Numbered from the stretch's first letter, positions 1 to 9,415 are shown. The stretch: 23,630 nt of DNA from Oscillospiraceae bacterium (GCA_031288675.1 JAITQY010000041.1:1-23630), one strand, 5' to 3'. Made by a program: numbers and translations. The notes: generated by a model from the letters alone, not told the origin.

Positions 1-29
1 ATTATAGCACAAAGTTTCTGATTTGTCAA
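1..29 (-). promoter_or_regulatory. Consensus sigma-A promoter reading left out of the window
   Basis: On the minus strand this reads TTGACA (24-29), a 17-nt spacer, then TATAAT (1-6), with an extended -10 (TGCTATAAT). Both hexamers are perfect consensus. It must drive a gene lying to the left of the window, divergent from the operon that starts at 153. Confidence 0.8.
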
Positions 30-66
30 GAGGGTAAATACGTTCAAACGTAAACAAATTGTGAAC
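1..66 (-). repeat. 66-bp promoter module, copy 1 (partner 15512-15577)
   Basis: The sequence from the -10 through about 37 nt upstream of the -35 is repeated at 15512-15577 with scattered substitutions. Shared words include AAAGTTTCTG, TTTGTCAAGAG, CAAACGTAAA and TGTGAAC. A near-palindrome, TACGTTCAAACGTA (39-52), lies upstream of the -35 and could be a protein-binding site. The conservation outside the hexamers suggests a duplicated regulatory cassette rather than two unrelated promoters. Confidence 0.7.
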
Positions 67-152
67 GCCCTTTAGAAGTTACTTCCGCGCTGGCGGGAGG
101 ACAGGGGCAAGAATATATGTCATTAAGACTATTAAATTAAGGAGAGCGTGTT

Positions 153-2393
153 ATGAAGAAAAAACATTTGCTATCTGCCGCGCTGGTATGCGCCGTAATC
201 TTATCAATAGTGAGTATGCCGCTTGCAAACAGAGCGGACGCTAAAAGCACACCGAACGGGGAATATGTAGATACGGTGCTGTTCTATGTAACGAACAGCG
301 AGGGCGAGGACATATTGTTTTCGCAGATACCTGTAACGCAGTTTGTTGCGGACGCGCCGTCACAGCAGGTGCATAATTATTCTCTGCTTGACAAGATGGT
401 GACTACCGTACACCAAGAGGCAACGGGTTACACGGCGTATGAGTTTATCGATTACGCTCAGGCTAAGTCAACGGTTGAAGCGCTTACAGATGTGGAGCTT
501 AGTTTTGAGGGAGAGGACACGATAGCGTTTTGGACTTTGGACAGAACGGAATACGGCGACCTTAATACGTTCTCGTGGAACTGGATGTACGGCGAGCCGC
601 GATATAACTTCCCGCTGTTATACGAGTATTGGAACTATAGCACACAGAATTATTATGACCCTGACGGCGTTATGACGCGCGAGGAGGTTATAAACCATAT
701 TTTCGAGAATGGAGAGGAAGAGGAGATAGTTTTCTCCGCGACGGCGTTCTCACAGCGGTATATGATCACCAACGGGAAATACGATACGGGCGATTATAAT
801 ATGGAGAACTTTTGGTCGCAAAGCGGGTTGCTGGACAGTGAGCGTACGGTGCGCCTTATGCTGCCGATAACAGAAGCGGAGCTTCGCAGCAAATCGTCTA
901 CGGCGATGAACAGCCGTTACTGGGGATTTGCCATCAAACTTTCAATGGATGACGCGCCGGATATAGAACCGCTGGGAGCGGTACCGCCGCCGACCGGTTA
1001 TCTGACGGAGGACGACAACTATTACTATCTTAACCTGACCTGCGCAGACCCTGAGGCGCAAATTTACCTTAATCCGTTTACGCAAAGCTCCGGATATATG
1101 CCGGCGCGGCTGCACGACCAGAGCGATCCGTATGCTATCCCTAAATCAAGCGTAACGAACGGCATATTCACGATGAAAGCTCACTCGGTGCGCGACGGCT
1201 ATACAGACGCGGGAGTGGTGACGCTGACGCTTACGGCAAGCGAACAATCGCCGGCCGCCGTTGCTCCGGAAAGCTATATCACAGGGCAGGGAGACCTTGA
1301 GCTTGACCTTGTTTACGATTCTGGTACGGACGCGGAGGGATGGGCAAGCGGTCTTAGCGTGAAAGTTAACGGAAATACCGCAGCGTTTAATTTAGCGGAG
1401 GATAAGCTATATATTGACGGAGACGTCTTTAGCTCTGCGGGGCGGTATACCGTTTCGCTGGAAAGCCCGGGATACTCGCCGCAGACGCTTTACGTGAACG
1501 CCTATTACGCCGCGCCGGAAATCGCTTCGGTTTCAGCGAAATTCGGAGCCGCGCTGAACATTGACTTCAGTGACGTGACGTATCAGAACGGAGCGTCGGT
1601 AAGGATCAATAACATAGCAGTACCCGCGAGTTATCTTGACCGTACAGCTGAAGGCAGAATAACAATTAAAAATAATTATTATGAATACGCAAGCACTGTG
1701 TTTGCGGCGCCGGGCGAATATACGGTAAGGATAACTAATTCCAATTACTGGCCTCAGACTAAGGACGTAAGCGTGACGCTTTATGAGGAAGACGCGGCGG
1801 TAATTACTACCGAGCCTGTGACCGGAGTTCCGGGCGGAACGATTACGGTTCCGGTTATGATTTCGGGCAATCCAGGCTTTGCCGGATTCAGATTTACGGT
1901 GAGTTATGACGAAAGCAATCTGACGCTGACAAGCGCGGTAAGAGGCTCAATGATAAGCCCGTATACCGACGACGCGATATATATGGCAAACCTTAACACG
2001 AAAATAATAGCGTTCGCAAGAGCGTCCAATGTCACCGCTGACGGCGGCGAGCTGCTGAGACTGACATTTGACGTTGCGCCCGGCGCTCCGGAGCAGGAGT
2101 ATACGGTTAATCTGGCGCTTTATGGCAATGACCCGAGGGAGTTTGTCAACGCGGCGGGTGAGAATATTCCGGTGCGCTTTGAACACGGAGATTCGGAGCC
2201 GGAAATTGTCGCCGGAGATACTAACGGGGACGGCGCAATCAACGGGCTTGACTTGATAAGACTTAACCAATTCTTAGCCGGCACGGTGCAACTGACGGAA
2301 GAACAATTGCTTGCGGCTGACGTAAACGGTGACGGTACGGTGAACGGATTTGATTTTGTATGGCTTACCAAACTGATTAGCGGAGCAATTTAG
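153..2393 (+). CDS. Secreted binding protein with cohesin and C-terminal type I dockerin
   Basis: 746 residues, start ATG preceded by AAGGAGA (139-145). Residues 1-30 form a signal peptide ending ADA. Visible modules in order: an oxidoreductase molybdopterin-binding-like (sulfite-oxidase-type) domain without an obvious cofactor cysteine (about 36-270); a chitobiase C-terminal-like beta domain (285-365); two tandem domains resembling the Shr haemoglobin-interaction domain (DUF1533; about 370-455 and 458-545); a cohesin-like domain (543-675); and a dockerin (686-746). The dockerin has two perfect calcium loops, DTNGDGAINGLD and DVNGDGTVNGFD. The protein is a close architectural paralogue of the product of 10504-12447, which has SLH-like repeats instead of cohesin-dockerin. 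It is the first gene of the eight-gene operon. It is probably a non-catalytic ligand-binding unit plugged into a surface complex. The ligand is unknown; heme or another tetrapyrrole is only inferred from the DUF1533-like domains and the ExbB/DUF2149 genes downstream. Confidence 0.85.
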   Translation: MKKKHLLSAALVCAVILSIVSMPLANRADAKSTPNGEYVDTVLFYVTNSEGEDILFSQIPVTQFVADAPSQQVHNYSLLDKMVTTVHQEATGYTAYEFIDYAQAKSTVEALTDVELSFEGEDTIAFWTLDRTEYGDLNTFSWNWMYGEPRYNFPLLYEYWNYSTQNYYDPDGVMTREEVINHIFENGEEEEIVFSATAFSQRYMITNGKYDTGDYNMENFWSQSGLLDSERTVRLMLPITEAELRSKSSTAMNSRYWGFAIKLSMDDAPDIEPLGAVPPPTGYLTEDDNYYYLNLTCADPEAQIYLNPFTQSSGYMPARLHDQSDPYAIPKSSVTNGIFTMKAHSVRDGYTDAGVVTLTLTASEQSPAAVAPESYITGQGDLELDLVYDSGTDAEGWASGLSVKVNGNTAAFNLAEDKLYIDGDVFSSAGRYTVSLESPGYSPQTLYVNAYYAAPEIASVSAKFGAALNIDFSDVTYQNGASVRINNIAVPASYLDRTAEGRITIKNNYYEYASTVFAAPGEYTVRITNSNYWPQTKDVSVTLYEEDAAVITTEPVTGVPGGTITVPVMISGNPGFAGFRFTVSYDESNLTLTSAVRGSMISPYTDDAIYMANLNTKIIAFARASNVTADGGELLRLTFDVAPGAPEQEYTVNLALYGNDPREFVNAAGENIPVRFEHGDSEPEIVAGDTNGDGAINGLDLIRLNQFLAGTVQLTEEQLLAADVNGDGTVNGFDFVWLTKLISGAI

Positions 2394-2543
2394 CAGGTTG
2401 GGTTGATACAGTAACTGTTACGTTTAGTGCAGGCGTTACGGAAAACGATTGCGGTTCGGGATAGGTACCATCCGGGATAGCTAAGCTACTATGTGACATG
2501 TGTACAAAGCGAAGTTAATAAAAAATCTTAATGGAGGTAACAA

Positions 2544-5500
2544 ATGAAAGGTAAGAAGCTAACATCCGTATTGCTGGCGATAGCGTTATTGCTGTCTTTG
2601 CTGACGCCGTCCGCAGTTTTTGCGGGCGCGGCAGGAACAGCGGTAATTACTGCCGGCGAAGTTGAGGTTGATACCGACGCGTCCACAGTGACGGTACCGG
2701 TATCTATAGAAAACAATCCGGGTTTTATGTTTGGATGCTGGGATATTTCATATGATACGGTACGGTTCACACTGAGCGGCATTACAGCAGGCGAAGTACT
2801 GACTACGGCAACAGTGGGAAATAACATATCCGGAAACGTTGCGCAGTATTTTGATATGAGCAGCAATATTAACGGCGACGGTAAGCTGTTTGATTTGGTA
2901 TTCACAATTAACGACGCGTCGGCTGTGAACGCAAGTCCGGTATCTTTGGCAGTTCGCAGCGGTGATCCCGGAAATTTAGTAAATAGTACTCCAGAAGTCG
3001 TACCGGCAACTTACACGGCAGGAAGCATTACCATTACTGCCGCGACAGATCCCAATGCTCCGGTACAGGACGCAAACGGGTATTATCTTATCGGCAATGC
3101 AGAGCAGTTTATGTGGTTTGCAGATCAGGTTAATAACCAAGCTAACCTGACGATAAAGGTAAAGCTTACCGCTAACATTGACCTTACAGGAGAGGGCAAC
3201 TGGGCGGAGCATTCTATTGGTACATGTACCAATAACACCTCAAAAAGTGAGACGCAGTACGGCGGCAGCGGCGTACCGGCGTATATAAATCCTTTCAAGG
3301 GGATTTTTGACGGAGACGACCATACTGTTACTTACGCGATGAGCTATTCGGGAAGTTACAGTTCCAACAGGGGACTATTCGGTATCGCGATTGACGCGGT
3401 CATTAAAAATGTAACCGTTGAGGGAGGCGTGAATAACCCGAACTCTTATGGAATCACGGGCGGCTCGGTTGTAGGCTGGGCGGCGAACACCACTATCGAA
3501 AACGTTGTTAACAACGCGGCTTTTCAGGGCGGCGGCAGTAACACGACGAGTTATTTCGGCGGTATAATAGGTAAAGGATACAGTGTTAGGCTGACCGACG
3601 TCGAAAACAATGCCAGCGTACACGGCGGCAATCCTACCGGCGGCATTGCCGGCGCGCTAAAGGGGAACTCTGTGGTTAGCAATGCCGCTAACAACGGAGA
3701 GATATTCGGCGGTACGAATACAGGCGGTATAGCCGGTACGGCAGAAGGAAGCACTACTATTGGCACTTCCGTGAACACCGGAGTAATTAATGCCGGCAGC
3801 GGAAGCGGCGGAGGAATTGTCGGCGCTACCTATACCAGTACGGTAGTAATTACTAACGTTGAGAACAGCGGAGACGTTTTGACTACAGCTACCGAAAACT
3901 ATGGTAACAACATAGGCGGAATTGTCGGGATGATGAACGGCGGTACTATTGTCAATGCTGTAAACAGCGGAAACATCACCGCGACGAACAATGATACGAG
4001 CGCAAATTCCGGCGGCGCGGGCGGTATCGCGGGTATCATTTATGACGGCTCGGTAACTAACGGAGACAACAGCGGTACTGTCACAGGTACGCTGAATAAC
4101 CTCGGCGGAATCGTCGGTAATTACAGCGCCGGAGGAACAGGTATTGCTGACTGTGACAATACCGGAAATGTAATCGGAACATCAACCAAACGTGCGCACG
4201 TTATCGGAGGGGTTATCGGCTACGCCGCTGACCTTGACAGAGTTTCTAACAATACATTTCTTACCGGCACTGCGGCGCTTGGTATTGGCAATATAGCTTA
4301 CACGGATGACAATGTTCTTGAGGTCAATGGCAGCACTCCGTCAGACCCCGCGGTTTGGGACGGCGTTACTATTGACGTAAGCTGGTATAACGATATAGAT
4401 ACTGAGTTTACGCTTACAACGGCGGCTCAGTTCGCCGGATTTGCGGCTATCGTGAACAACAAGCAGGCAGTGTCGGCGGCTGGCGCGGTAACAGGAACAA
4501 ATCCTGCGATACCTGCGGACGACTTTGCGGGCAAGACGGTCAAGCTCGGCATTGACGTTGACCTTGGCGGAGTAGAAGAATCTGCCGGCAGTATTGAGGG
4601 TACAACATATACGGCTCCGGTGTGGAGAGGTGTTCAATGGACGCCTATCGGGAGCTATACCTCAAGCACCACGGAAAACAGCAACGGAGTTTCCGGGCGT
4701 CCGTTTAAGGGAACGTTCGACGGGCAGTTCCATAAGATTTCCGGAATGTACGTTTACTATGCAGGGAGTTCTTATGACAGCGATGACGCTAATGGTAAAT
4801 CGTTATTCGGCGACCTTGGCAGGGATGGATTAGTTAAAAACGTTATCGTTGCATCCGGCTATGTGCGCGGCGCGAGGTTTACCGGCGGTGTGGTCGGACG
4901 CAACTGGGGACACATTGAAAGTTGCGTCAACTATGCGACAGTTGAAACCACCGGTTCGCGAAGCGGCGGCGGTATCGCTGGCGTAAACTATAACAATGGC
5001 GCTGCATGGACGCCGTATATAAAGGACAGCGCAAACTTTGGATTGATTGCTACCGGCGATCAGGCAAATCCCGGCGGAATCGTCGGCGATAACGAGGGTA
5101 CAGTTTATAACAGTTATAATGCTGCTAAAGGAGTTCATAAATCCAATCCAAATAGTTATGCGGCGGGCGGAATCGTTGGCGGAGGGAGAGCAACCGGTAC
5201 AGTTGTAAATTCATGGTCGCTTAATGAGGCAGGCTATCCTACGCGAATTTTCGGAAAGAATACGACTATCCCATCCGGAAGCGGATTCAAAACTCTTGAA
5301 GAAATTCAGAGCGAAGAGTTTGTTGCCCAGCTTGGATTCAAGTGGGTTTTGGACAGCGTAACCGGATATCCGATGCCGTGTGCGCCGGCAGGCGACAATA
5401 CGGAGCTGCTCGCGCTGATTGCGGCAGCCCAAGCCCTTGACGCGGCTAATTACACTGCGGCAAGCTGGACGGCTGCGGCAATAGCAAACGCGATTACGGC

Positions 5501-8030
5501 GGCGCAGGCGGTCGCGAATAAGAACGACGCGACTCAGGGCGAAATAAACGCGGCGATAAACGCGCTGTCTGCCGCGATAGACACGCTTGTAGCCGCAAAG
5601 TGGGACGGAAACATTGACGTTAGCTGGTATAACGATACCGACACGGAGTTCCATATCTCCACTCCGCAGGAGTTCGCGGGACTTGCGGCAATTGTCAACG
5701 GCACATATAATATTTACTCAACCGGAACTAATGTGACGCAAGTAACCGGCGACGATAACCACGACAAGATAGTGTACTTGAGAAATAACACTGTTTCTCC
5801 CCCTTATATCTATGGTGCGGACGACTTCCACGGAAAGACCGTTTACATTGACGCGGATTTGGATATGGGCGGCGTCTATGACGAACAGGCTGGAACTTGG
5901 AGCGGTCCTAACTATATGCCTATAGGCGGACAGTATCAGATGAACACTGCTGACACGGGCACTCTAATAGGCTCATCGTTCTGCGGAACGCTTGACGCTC
6001 AGGGTCATACGATTGCAAATATCTATTGTGAGCGCTGGGTTTCAACCTTTGCTAACGGTCAGTCTATCGGACTTATCGGACGCTTGGGCGTACACGACAG
6101 CGAGGCGACGCTGTATGAGCGCACTTACAATCCGTCAGTGCGTAACGTGATAATTACCGGATATATCTCCGGCAATAGAAGCGTCGGCGGAATTGTCGGT
6201 AAGATGGGCAAGACGGCTTATAACTACAGTCCGCGTCCGGACGGCGCGGTAGGCGGAATCATTGAAAACTGCGTTAACTATGCCCATGTGAATGCCACTG
6301 ACGCTAAGGGCGGCGGCGGAATTGTCGGAGCCGGCTGGAACGGCGGTTATGTTAAGAACTGCATCAACTACGGCAGAGTTGAGCATAAATATAGTAATGC
6401 CAGCGGCGGTATCGTCGGATCTGCGGAAATTAAAATTATCAACAGTATTAACTTCGGGTTAGTCACGCAGTCAAGCGGAACATCGGCGGCTATTGCAAGC
6501 AATAACGGCGGCGCTTCCGCGGAAAACTGCTATTGGCTTACCGGAAGCGCTGACGCTGGCGGCTATAACATGGCTGCGGGGCTTACGGTCAAAACGGCTG
6601 ATGAATTAGCCGACCAGGCTATCCTTGCAATTCTGAACAGTAACAACGGCGATTTTAAGTTCGGCAATGACGGCAAACTTACGCTGTACTTTGTTGACGC
6701 GGTTGAGAAAGCCGGTCTTAAATCGCAGATAACGGCAGCCGGAGCATACATTGCAGATTCCAGTTACACAGAAGCCAGCCGTAACGCGCTGCAAGATGTA
6801 ATTGACGCGGCGAACGCGGTCGTCATAGACGGTTCGGTCGATCAGAACACTGTTGATCTCGCGGCGGATGCAATCCTCTCGGCAATTGACGCGTTAGAGC
6901 TTGTCACCAACTCCTACCTCTTCACGTTGGGTGCGGATGGTGAGGTGAAGGCAGGGGAAGAGTTGAGAGTGAAGCTGAAGCTGAGCAGTGAGAGTGAGAG
7001 CGTGGCAAGCTGGTGGAGCGCGTGGGTGGAGTACGACGCGGAAGTGCTGGAGTACAAGGGCGTAACGACAGAGGCTGCGGAGAACGACGCGACAGCTGGA
7101 GTAGTGAAGCTGGTTAAACTTGGCACAAATGACGATATAGATACTACAGGTGAGGGAACGGTAGTGGCGGAGCTTACGTTTACCGTGAAGAGCGGCGCAA
7201 CGGCGGCAAGTACGGAGATAAGTGTTAATCCGCTGAAACTGGAAGCCGGCAAGGCAGCGGAGGGTTCCGGAGTTAACTCTACTGCGGCGTTAGCCGGAAG
7301 TCCCGCGGCGGTGACAATCGTGTACGAGTATGGTATACAGCTGCCTGCGGAGGCAACGGACATTGGCGGAGTAGATGACTTATCCAATAACTCCGGAACA
7401 GCGGTGAAGGGAAGGGACGTAACGTTTAAGCTTCCTGACGCCGGAGGAGATAACGAGTATACAGTGACGTACAGCGTGGACGGCGGAGCAGGGACAGAGA
7501 TAACGCCTAACAGCAGCGGAGTGTATACGATACCCGGCTCGGCTGTAACGGGAGCAGTAACGGTAAGCGCGGTGAAGACCGCGAAAGGGACGGTAAAGCT
7601 TATCAGCGAGGAGGATTTCCGCGGTATACCGGCAGATAAGCAGGTAATGGTGTTCGTACCGGCAGTGAAGGATGATAGCAAGACCTATCTGTTTGACGGA
7701 GAGGCGATGTACTGGTCTTCTAAGTACGAGGAAGGTTCGTTCGTGTATATCATAGACGCGGAGCTTACCGGAGTACAGGCGAAAGCGCTTATCACGACCG
7801 CTGATTCGGGAACGAACGTAAGTATCAGCTATAACGGAGACGTTAACGGAGACGGAGAGTTCAAGGTTCAGGACGCGCAGCTTGCGTACGCACTGTACAA
7901 CGGCAAGTATGACAGTGAGAGTACGAGAGGGTTGGTAAGCGACCTTGACCGGTTGAGAGCCGACGTTAACGGAGACGGTACAGTAGATACGCAGGACGCG
8001 AGAGCGATACTGGTGATCGCGCTCAGCTGA
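2544..8030 (+). CDS. Giant GLUG-repeat scaffold protein with two cohesins and a dockerin
   Basis: 1828 residues, ATG with GGAGGT at 2533-2538. Signal peptide 1-27 (ending VFA). A cohesin-like domain follows (about 33-165). Three long beta-helix-type blocks rich in GGIVG/GLUG motifs (about 170-590, 605-945 and 1020-1375) each open with a related segment of the type F-x-L/I-x-T-x-x-x-F-A-G. Two FIVAR-like helical spacers lie at about 950-1015 and 1386-1452. A second cohesin-like domain (1455-1593), beta domains (1593-1760) and a dockerin (1763-1828; loops DVNGDGEFKVQD and DVNGDGTVDTQD) complete it. No catalytic domain is recognisable. It is best read as a long structural adaptor that presents cohesins and docks to another cohesin, such as the SLH-anchored one encoded next. 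GLUG repeats are typical of surface and adhesion proteins of gut bacteria. Codon use changes sharply near residue 1455. Confidence 0.85.
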   Translation: MKGKKLTSVLLAIALLLSLLTPSAVFAGAAGTAVITAGEVEVDTDASTVTVPVSIENNPGFMFGCWDISYDTVRFTLSGITAGEVLTTATVGNNISGNVAQYFDMSSNINGDGKLFDLVFTINDASAVNASPVSLAVRSGDPGNLVNSTPEVVPATYTAGSITITAATDPNAPVQDANGYYLIGNAEQFMWFADQVNNQANLTIKVKLTANIDLTGEGNWAEHSIGTCTNNTSKSETQYGGSGVPAYINPFKGIFDGDDHTVTYAMSYSGSYSSNRGLFGIAIDAVIKNVTVEGGVNNPNSYGITGGSVVGWAANTTIENVVNNAAFQGGGSNTTSYFGGIIGKGYSVRLTDVENNASVHGGNPTGGIAGALKGNSVVSNAANNGEIFGGTNTGGIAGTAEGSTTIGTSVNTGVINAGSGSGGGIVGATYTSTVVITNVENSGDVLTTATENYGNNIGGIVGMMNGGTIVNAVNSGNITATNNDTSANSGGAGGIAGIIYDGSVTNGDNSGTVTGTLNNLGGIVGNYSAGGTGIADCDNTGNVIGTSTKRAHVIGGVIGYAADLDRVSNNTFLTGTAALGIGNIAYTDDNVLEVNGSTPSDPAVWDGVTIDVSWYNDIDTEFTLTTAAQFAGFAAIVNNKQAVSAAGAVTGTNPAIPADDFAGKTVKLGIDVDLGGVEESAGSIEGTTYTAPVWRGVQWTPIGSYTSSTTENSNGVSGRPFKGTFDGQFHKISGMYVYYAGSSYDSDDANGKSLFGDLGRDGLVKNVIVASGYVRGARFTGGVVGRNWGHIESCVNYATVETTGSRSGGGIAGVNYNNGAAWTPYIKDSANFGLIATGDQANPGGIVGDNEGTVYNSYNAAKGVHKSNPNSYAAGGIVGGGRATGTVVNSWSLNEAGYPTRIFGKNTTIPSGSGFKTLEEIQSEEFVAQLGFKWVLDSVTGYPMPCAPAGDNTELLALIAAAQALDAANYTAASWTAAAIANAITAAQAVANKNDATQGEINAAINALSAAIDTLVAAKWDGNIDVSWYNDTDTEFHISTPQEFAGLAAIVNGTYNIYSTGTNVTQVTGDDNHDKIVYLRNNTVSPPYIYGADDFHGKTVYIDADLDMGGVYDEQAGTWSGPNYMPIGGQYQMNTADTGTLIGSSFCGTLDAQGHTIANIYCERWVSTFANGQSIGLIGRLGVHDSEATLYERTYNPSVRNVIITGYISGNRSVGGIVGKMGKTAYNYSPRPDGAVGGIIENCVNYAHVNATDAKGGGGIVGAGWNGGYVKNCINYGRVEHKYSNASGGIVGSAEIKIINSINFGLVTQSSGTSAAIASNNGGASAENCYWLTGSADAGGYNMAAGLTVKTADELADQAILAILNSNNGDFKFGNDGKLTLYFVDAVEKAGLKSQITAAGAYIADSSYTEASRNALQDVIDAANAVVIDGSVDQNTVDLAADAILSAIDALELVTNSYLFTLGADGEVKAGEELRVKLKLSSESESVASWWSAWVEYDAEVLEYKGVTTEAAENDATAGVVKLVKLGTNDDIDTTGEGTVVAELTFTVKSGATAASTEISVNPLKLEAGKAAEGSGVNSTAALAGSPAAVTIVYEYGIQLPAEATDIGGVDDLSNNSGTAVKGRDVTFKLPDAGGDNEYTVTYSVDGGAGTEITPNSSGVYTIPGSAVTGAVTVSAVKTAKGTVKLISEEDFRGIPADKQVMVFVPAVKDDSKTYLFDGEAMYWSSKYEEGSFVYIIDAELTGVQAKALITTADSGTNVSISYNGDVNGDGEFKVQDAQLAYALYNGKYDSESTRGLVSDLDRLRADVNGDGTVDTQDARAILVIALS
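3370..6540 (+). repeat. Protein-level GLUG/beta-helix repeats inside the scaffold gene
   Basis: Recurrent GGIVG/GGIAG/GGIIG cores, often followed by asparagine-rich NxG turns, occur in three blocks. The linking segment DVSWYND-x-DTEF occurs twice (DNA near 4373 and 5620) with high nucleotide similarity, indicating internal duplication of the second and third blocks. This is the stalk of the 1828-residue protein. Confidence 0.75.
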
Positions 8031-8051
8031 ATTGACGCAAGAGTAACACAG

Positions 8052-8079
8052 CCCCTCCGCGCTTTGCCGCGCGGAGGGG
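8052..8079 (+). other. 11-bp GC-rich hairpin between the scaffold and SLH-anchor genes
   Basis: CCCCTCCGCGC (8052-8062) is perfectly complementary to GCGCGGAGGGG (8069-8079) with a 6-nt loop. No T-run follows (GTTCGCCC), so it is not a standard intrinsic terminator. It begins 22 nt after the scaffold stop codon and ends about 50 nt before the next start. An mRNA-stabilising or processing element, or a partial terminator, is most plausible. Confidence 0.6.
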
Positions 8080-8130
8080 GTTCGCCCTCTTTAGTGAGGC
8101 GCAGGTAACAACAGGAAAGAGAGCCAGCTT

Positions 8131-9390
8131 ATGACAAGAAAACTTATTTCCGCACTGTTAGCGGTACTGATTTTGACGTCCGTATTATCCGTTGCGGCGT
8201 TAGCTGAAGACAAGAGCCGGACGTTTGAGTTCGTGCTTAGTTCCGGCGGAGAGACTGAGGTGACGGCTGAACAGGGAGCGGTAATAACCGTGCAGTTCAC
8301 GCTCAAAAACACCGGAGCGGAGGGAAACTACCGGCTGTACGCCGTGCAGAACGAGATAACCTATGACGGTTCGGTGTTTGAGTTAGTGCAAGGCAGTATT
8401 GAGTTGTCTGACGATGCTGTACAGTATCTGACGGGGGTATCGGTAGAATATAATACCGGCACGCGCGATGTTGAGGGTACAAACCTGAAGCGCGTACTGT
8501 TCAGCTGGTATTCACAGAAACTGAACGGCGACGAAGTTCCCGCGTCCCTGTATATCGGAAGCTTTAAGCTCAAAGCGCTTAAAGCAGGAACGGGAACGAT
8601 AGAAAACGCAAACAATTTCGTGACTACGCAGGACGGACAGGAGCACTACGCTTCAACCGAAACCGCTCTGACGTTTACAGTCAAAGGCGCGGACACCTCC
8701 GGAGGAGGATCCGGCGGCGGCGGTGGCGGAGGAGCGCAGGAACCTCCTGCGTCAACTGTTCCGTTGCCTGATACAGCAGTTAAGCTGATAGGTTCAGCAG
8801 ACGGTCTCATTCCCGATTCCGCAGTTTCGCAAACCCAAAGGTTCCGTGACATAGGTACAGACCACTGGGCGTACAACTACATTGAGTATCTCTCCGCTAT
8901 GGGATATGTAAACGGCAAACAGGAAGGTCTGTTCTTCCCCTCTGACTCTATAACCCGTGCGGAGTTCGTAACCATACTTGCGCGTATGAGCGGAGAACAC
9001 ATTCCGGACGTCACAGTCTCCCTATGGACTGACGTGCCTGCCGGCGCGTACTACGCTTCCTCTGTAGCGTGGGCGGCTGAAGCTGGCATAACGCTCGGTA
9101 CGGGTGACGCCGAGTTCTCTCCCAACCGCAGCATTACTCGTCAGGAGATATGCGCTATGATAGTACGCTTCGCCTCTTACCTCGGATACGGTTTCGCGGA
9201 GCTCTCTCCGGCGCAGTCCTTCTCCGACGATTCCGAGATCGCCCTCTGGGCTAAGCCAAGCGTCCTCACACTCCAAAAAGCTAACCTCATCTCAGGATTC
9301 TCCGATTCCTCCTTCTCACCCAACTCCCCAGCCTCACGCGCACAATCCGCTAAAATCCTTTCCCTTCTTGATTTCTCAATATCGCAATAG
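8131..9390 (+). CDS. Anchoring scaffoldin: cohesin plus three SLH domains
   Basis: 419 residues. Signal peptide 1-25 (ending ALA), a single cohesin-like domain (about 28-188) with a typical ITYDGSVFEL strand, a glycine-rich flexible linker (about 188-200) and a proline/threonine segment, then three SLH repeats (about 237-290, 298-350 and 363-415). SLH domains bind pyruvylated secondary wall polymers, so this protein should sit on the cell wall and offer one cohesin, in the manner of clostridial anchoring scaffoldins. The likely partners are the dockerins of the two preceding gene products, although the pairing is not proven. The third SLH repeat (around PSVLTLQKANLISGFSDS) is the most divergent. 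The 3' third of the gene is noticeably richer in C-ended codons than the 5' part. Confidence 0.88.
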   Translation: MTRKLISALLAVLILTSVLSVAALAEDKSRTFEFVLSSGGETEVTAEQGAVITVQFTLKNTGAEGNYRLYAVQNEITYDGSVFELVQGSIELSDDAVQYLTGVSVEYNTGTRDVEGTNLKRVLFSWYSQKLNGDEVPASLYIGSFKLKALKAGTGTIENANNFVTTQDGQEHYASTETALTFTVKGADTSGGGSGGGGGGGAQEPPASTVPLPDTAVKLIGSADGLIPDSAVSQTQRFRDIGTDHWAYNYIEYLSAMGYVNGKQEGLFFPSDSITRAEFVTILARMSGEHIPDVTVSLWTDVPAGAYYASSVAWAAEAGITLGTGDAEFSPNRSITRQEICAMIVRFASYLGYGFAELSPAQSFSDDSEIALWAKPSVLTLQKANLISGFSDSSFSPNSPASRAQSAKILSLLDFSISQ

Positions 9391-9415
9391 ACGAGTAACA
9401 CTTAAATAAAGGAAA

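Noticed and set aside
2394..2543. Riboswitch in the spacer before the scaffold gene
   Set aside because: A short palindrome (ACAGTAACTGT) and a doubled CGGGATAG word were seen, but nothing matching a cobalamin, c-di-GMP or other riboswitch core that I know.
6914..7681. 255-codon open frame on the minus strand inside the scaffold gene
   Set aside because: It is antisense to clear cohesin and dockerin-linked coding sequence, and its Ser/Thr/Pro-rich product is the expected shadow of purine-rich codons. No start signal or domain was seen.
153..8030. Cellulosome for plant polysaccharide breakdown
   Set aside because: Cohesins and dockerins are present, but no glycoside hydrolase, esterase, lyase or carbohydrate-binding module could be recognised in any of the eight operon proteins.
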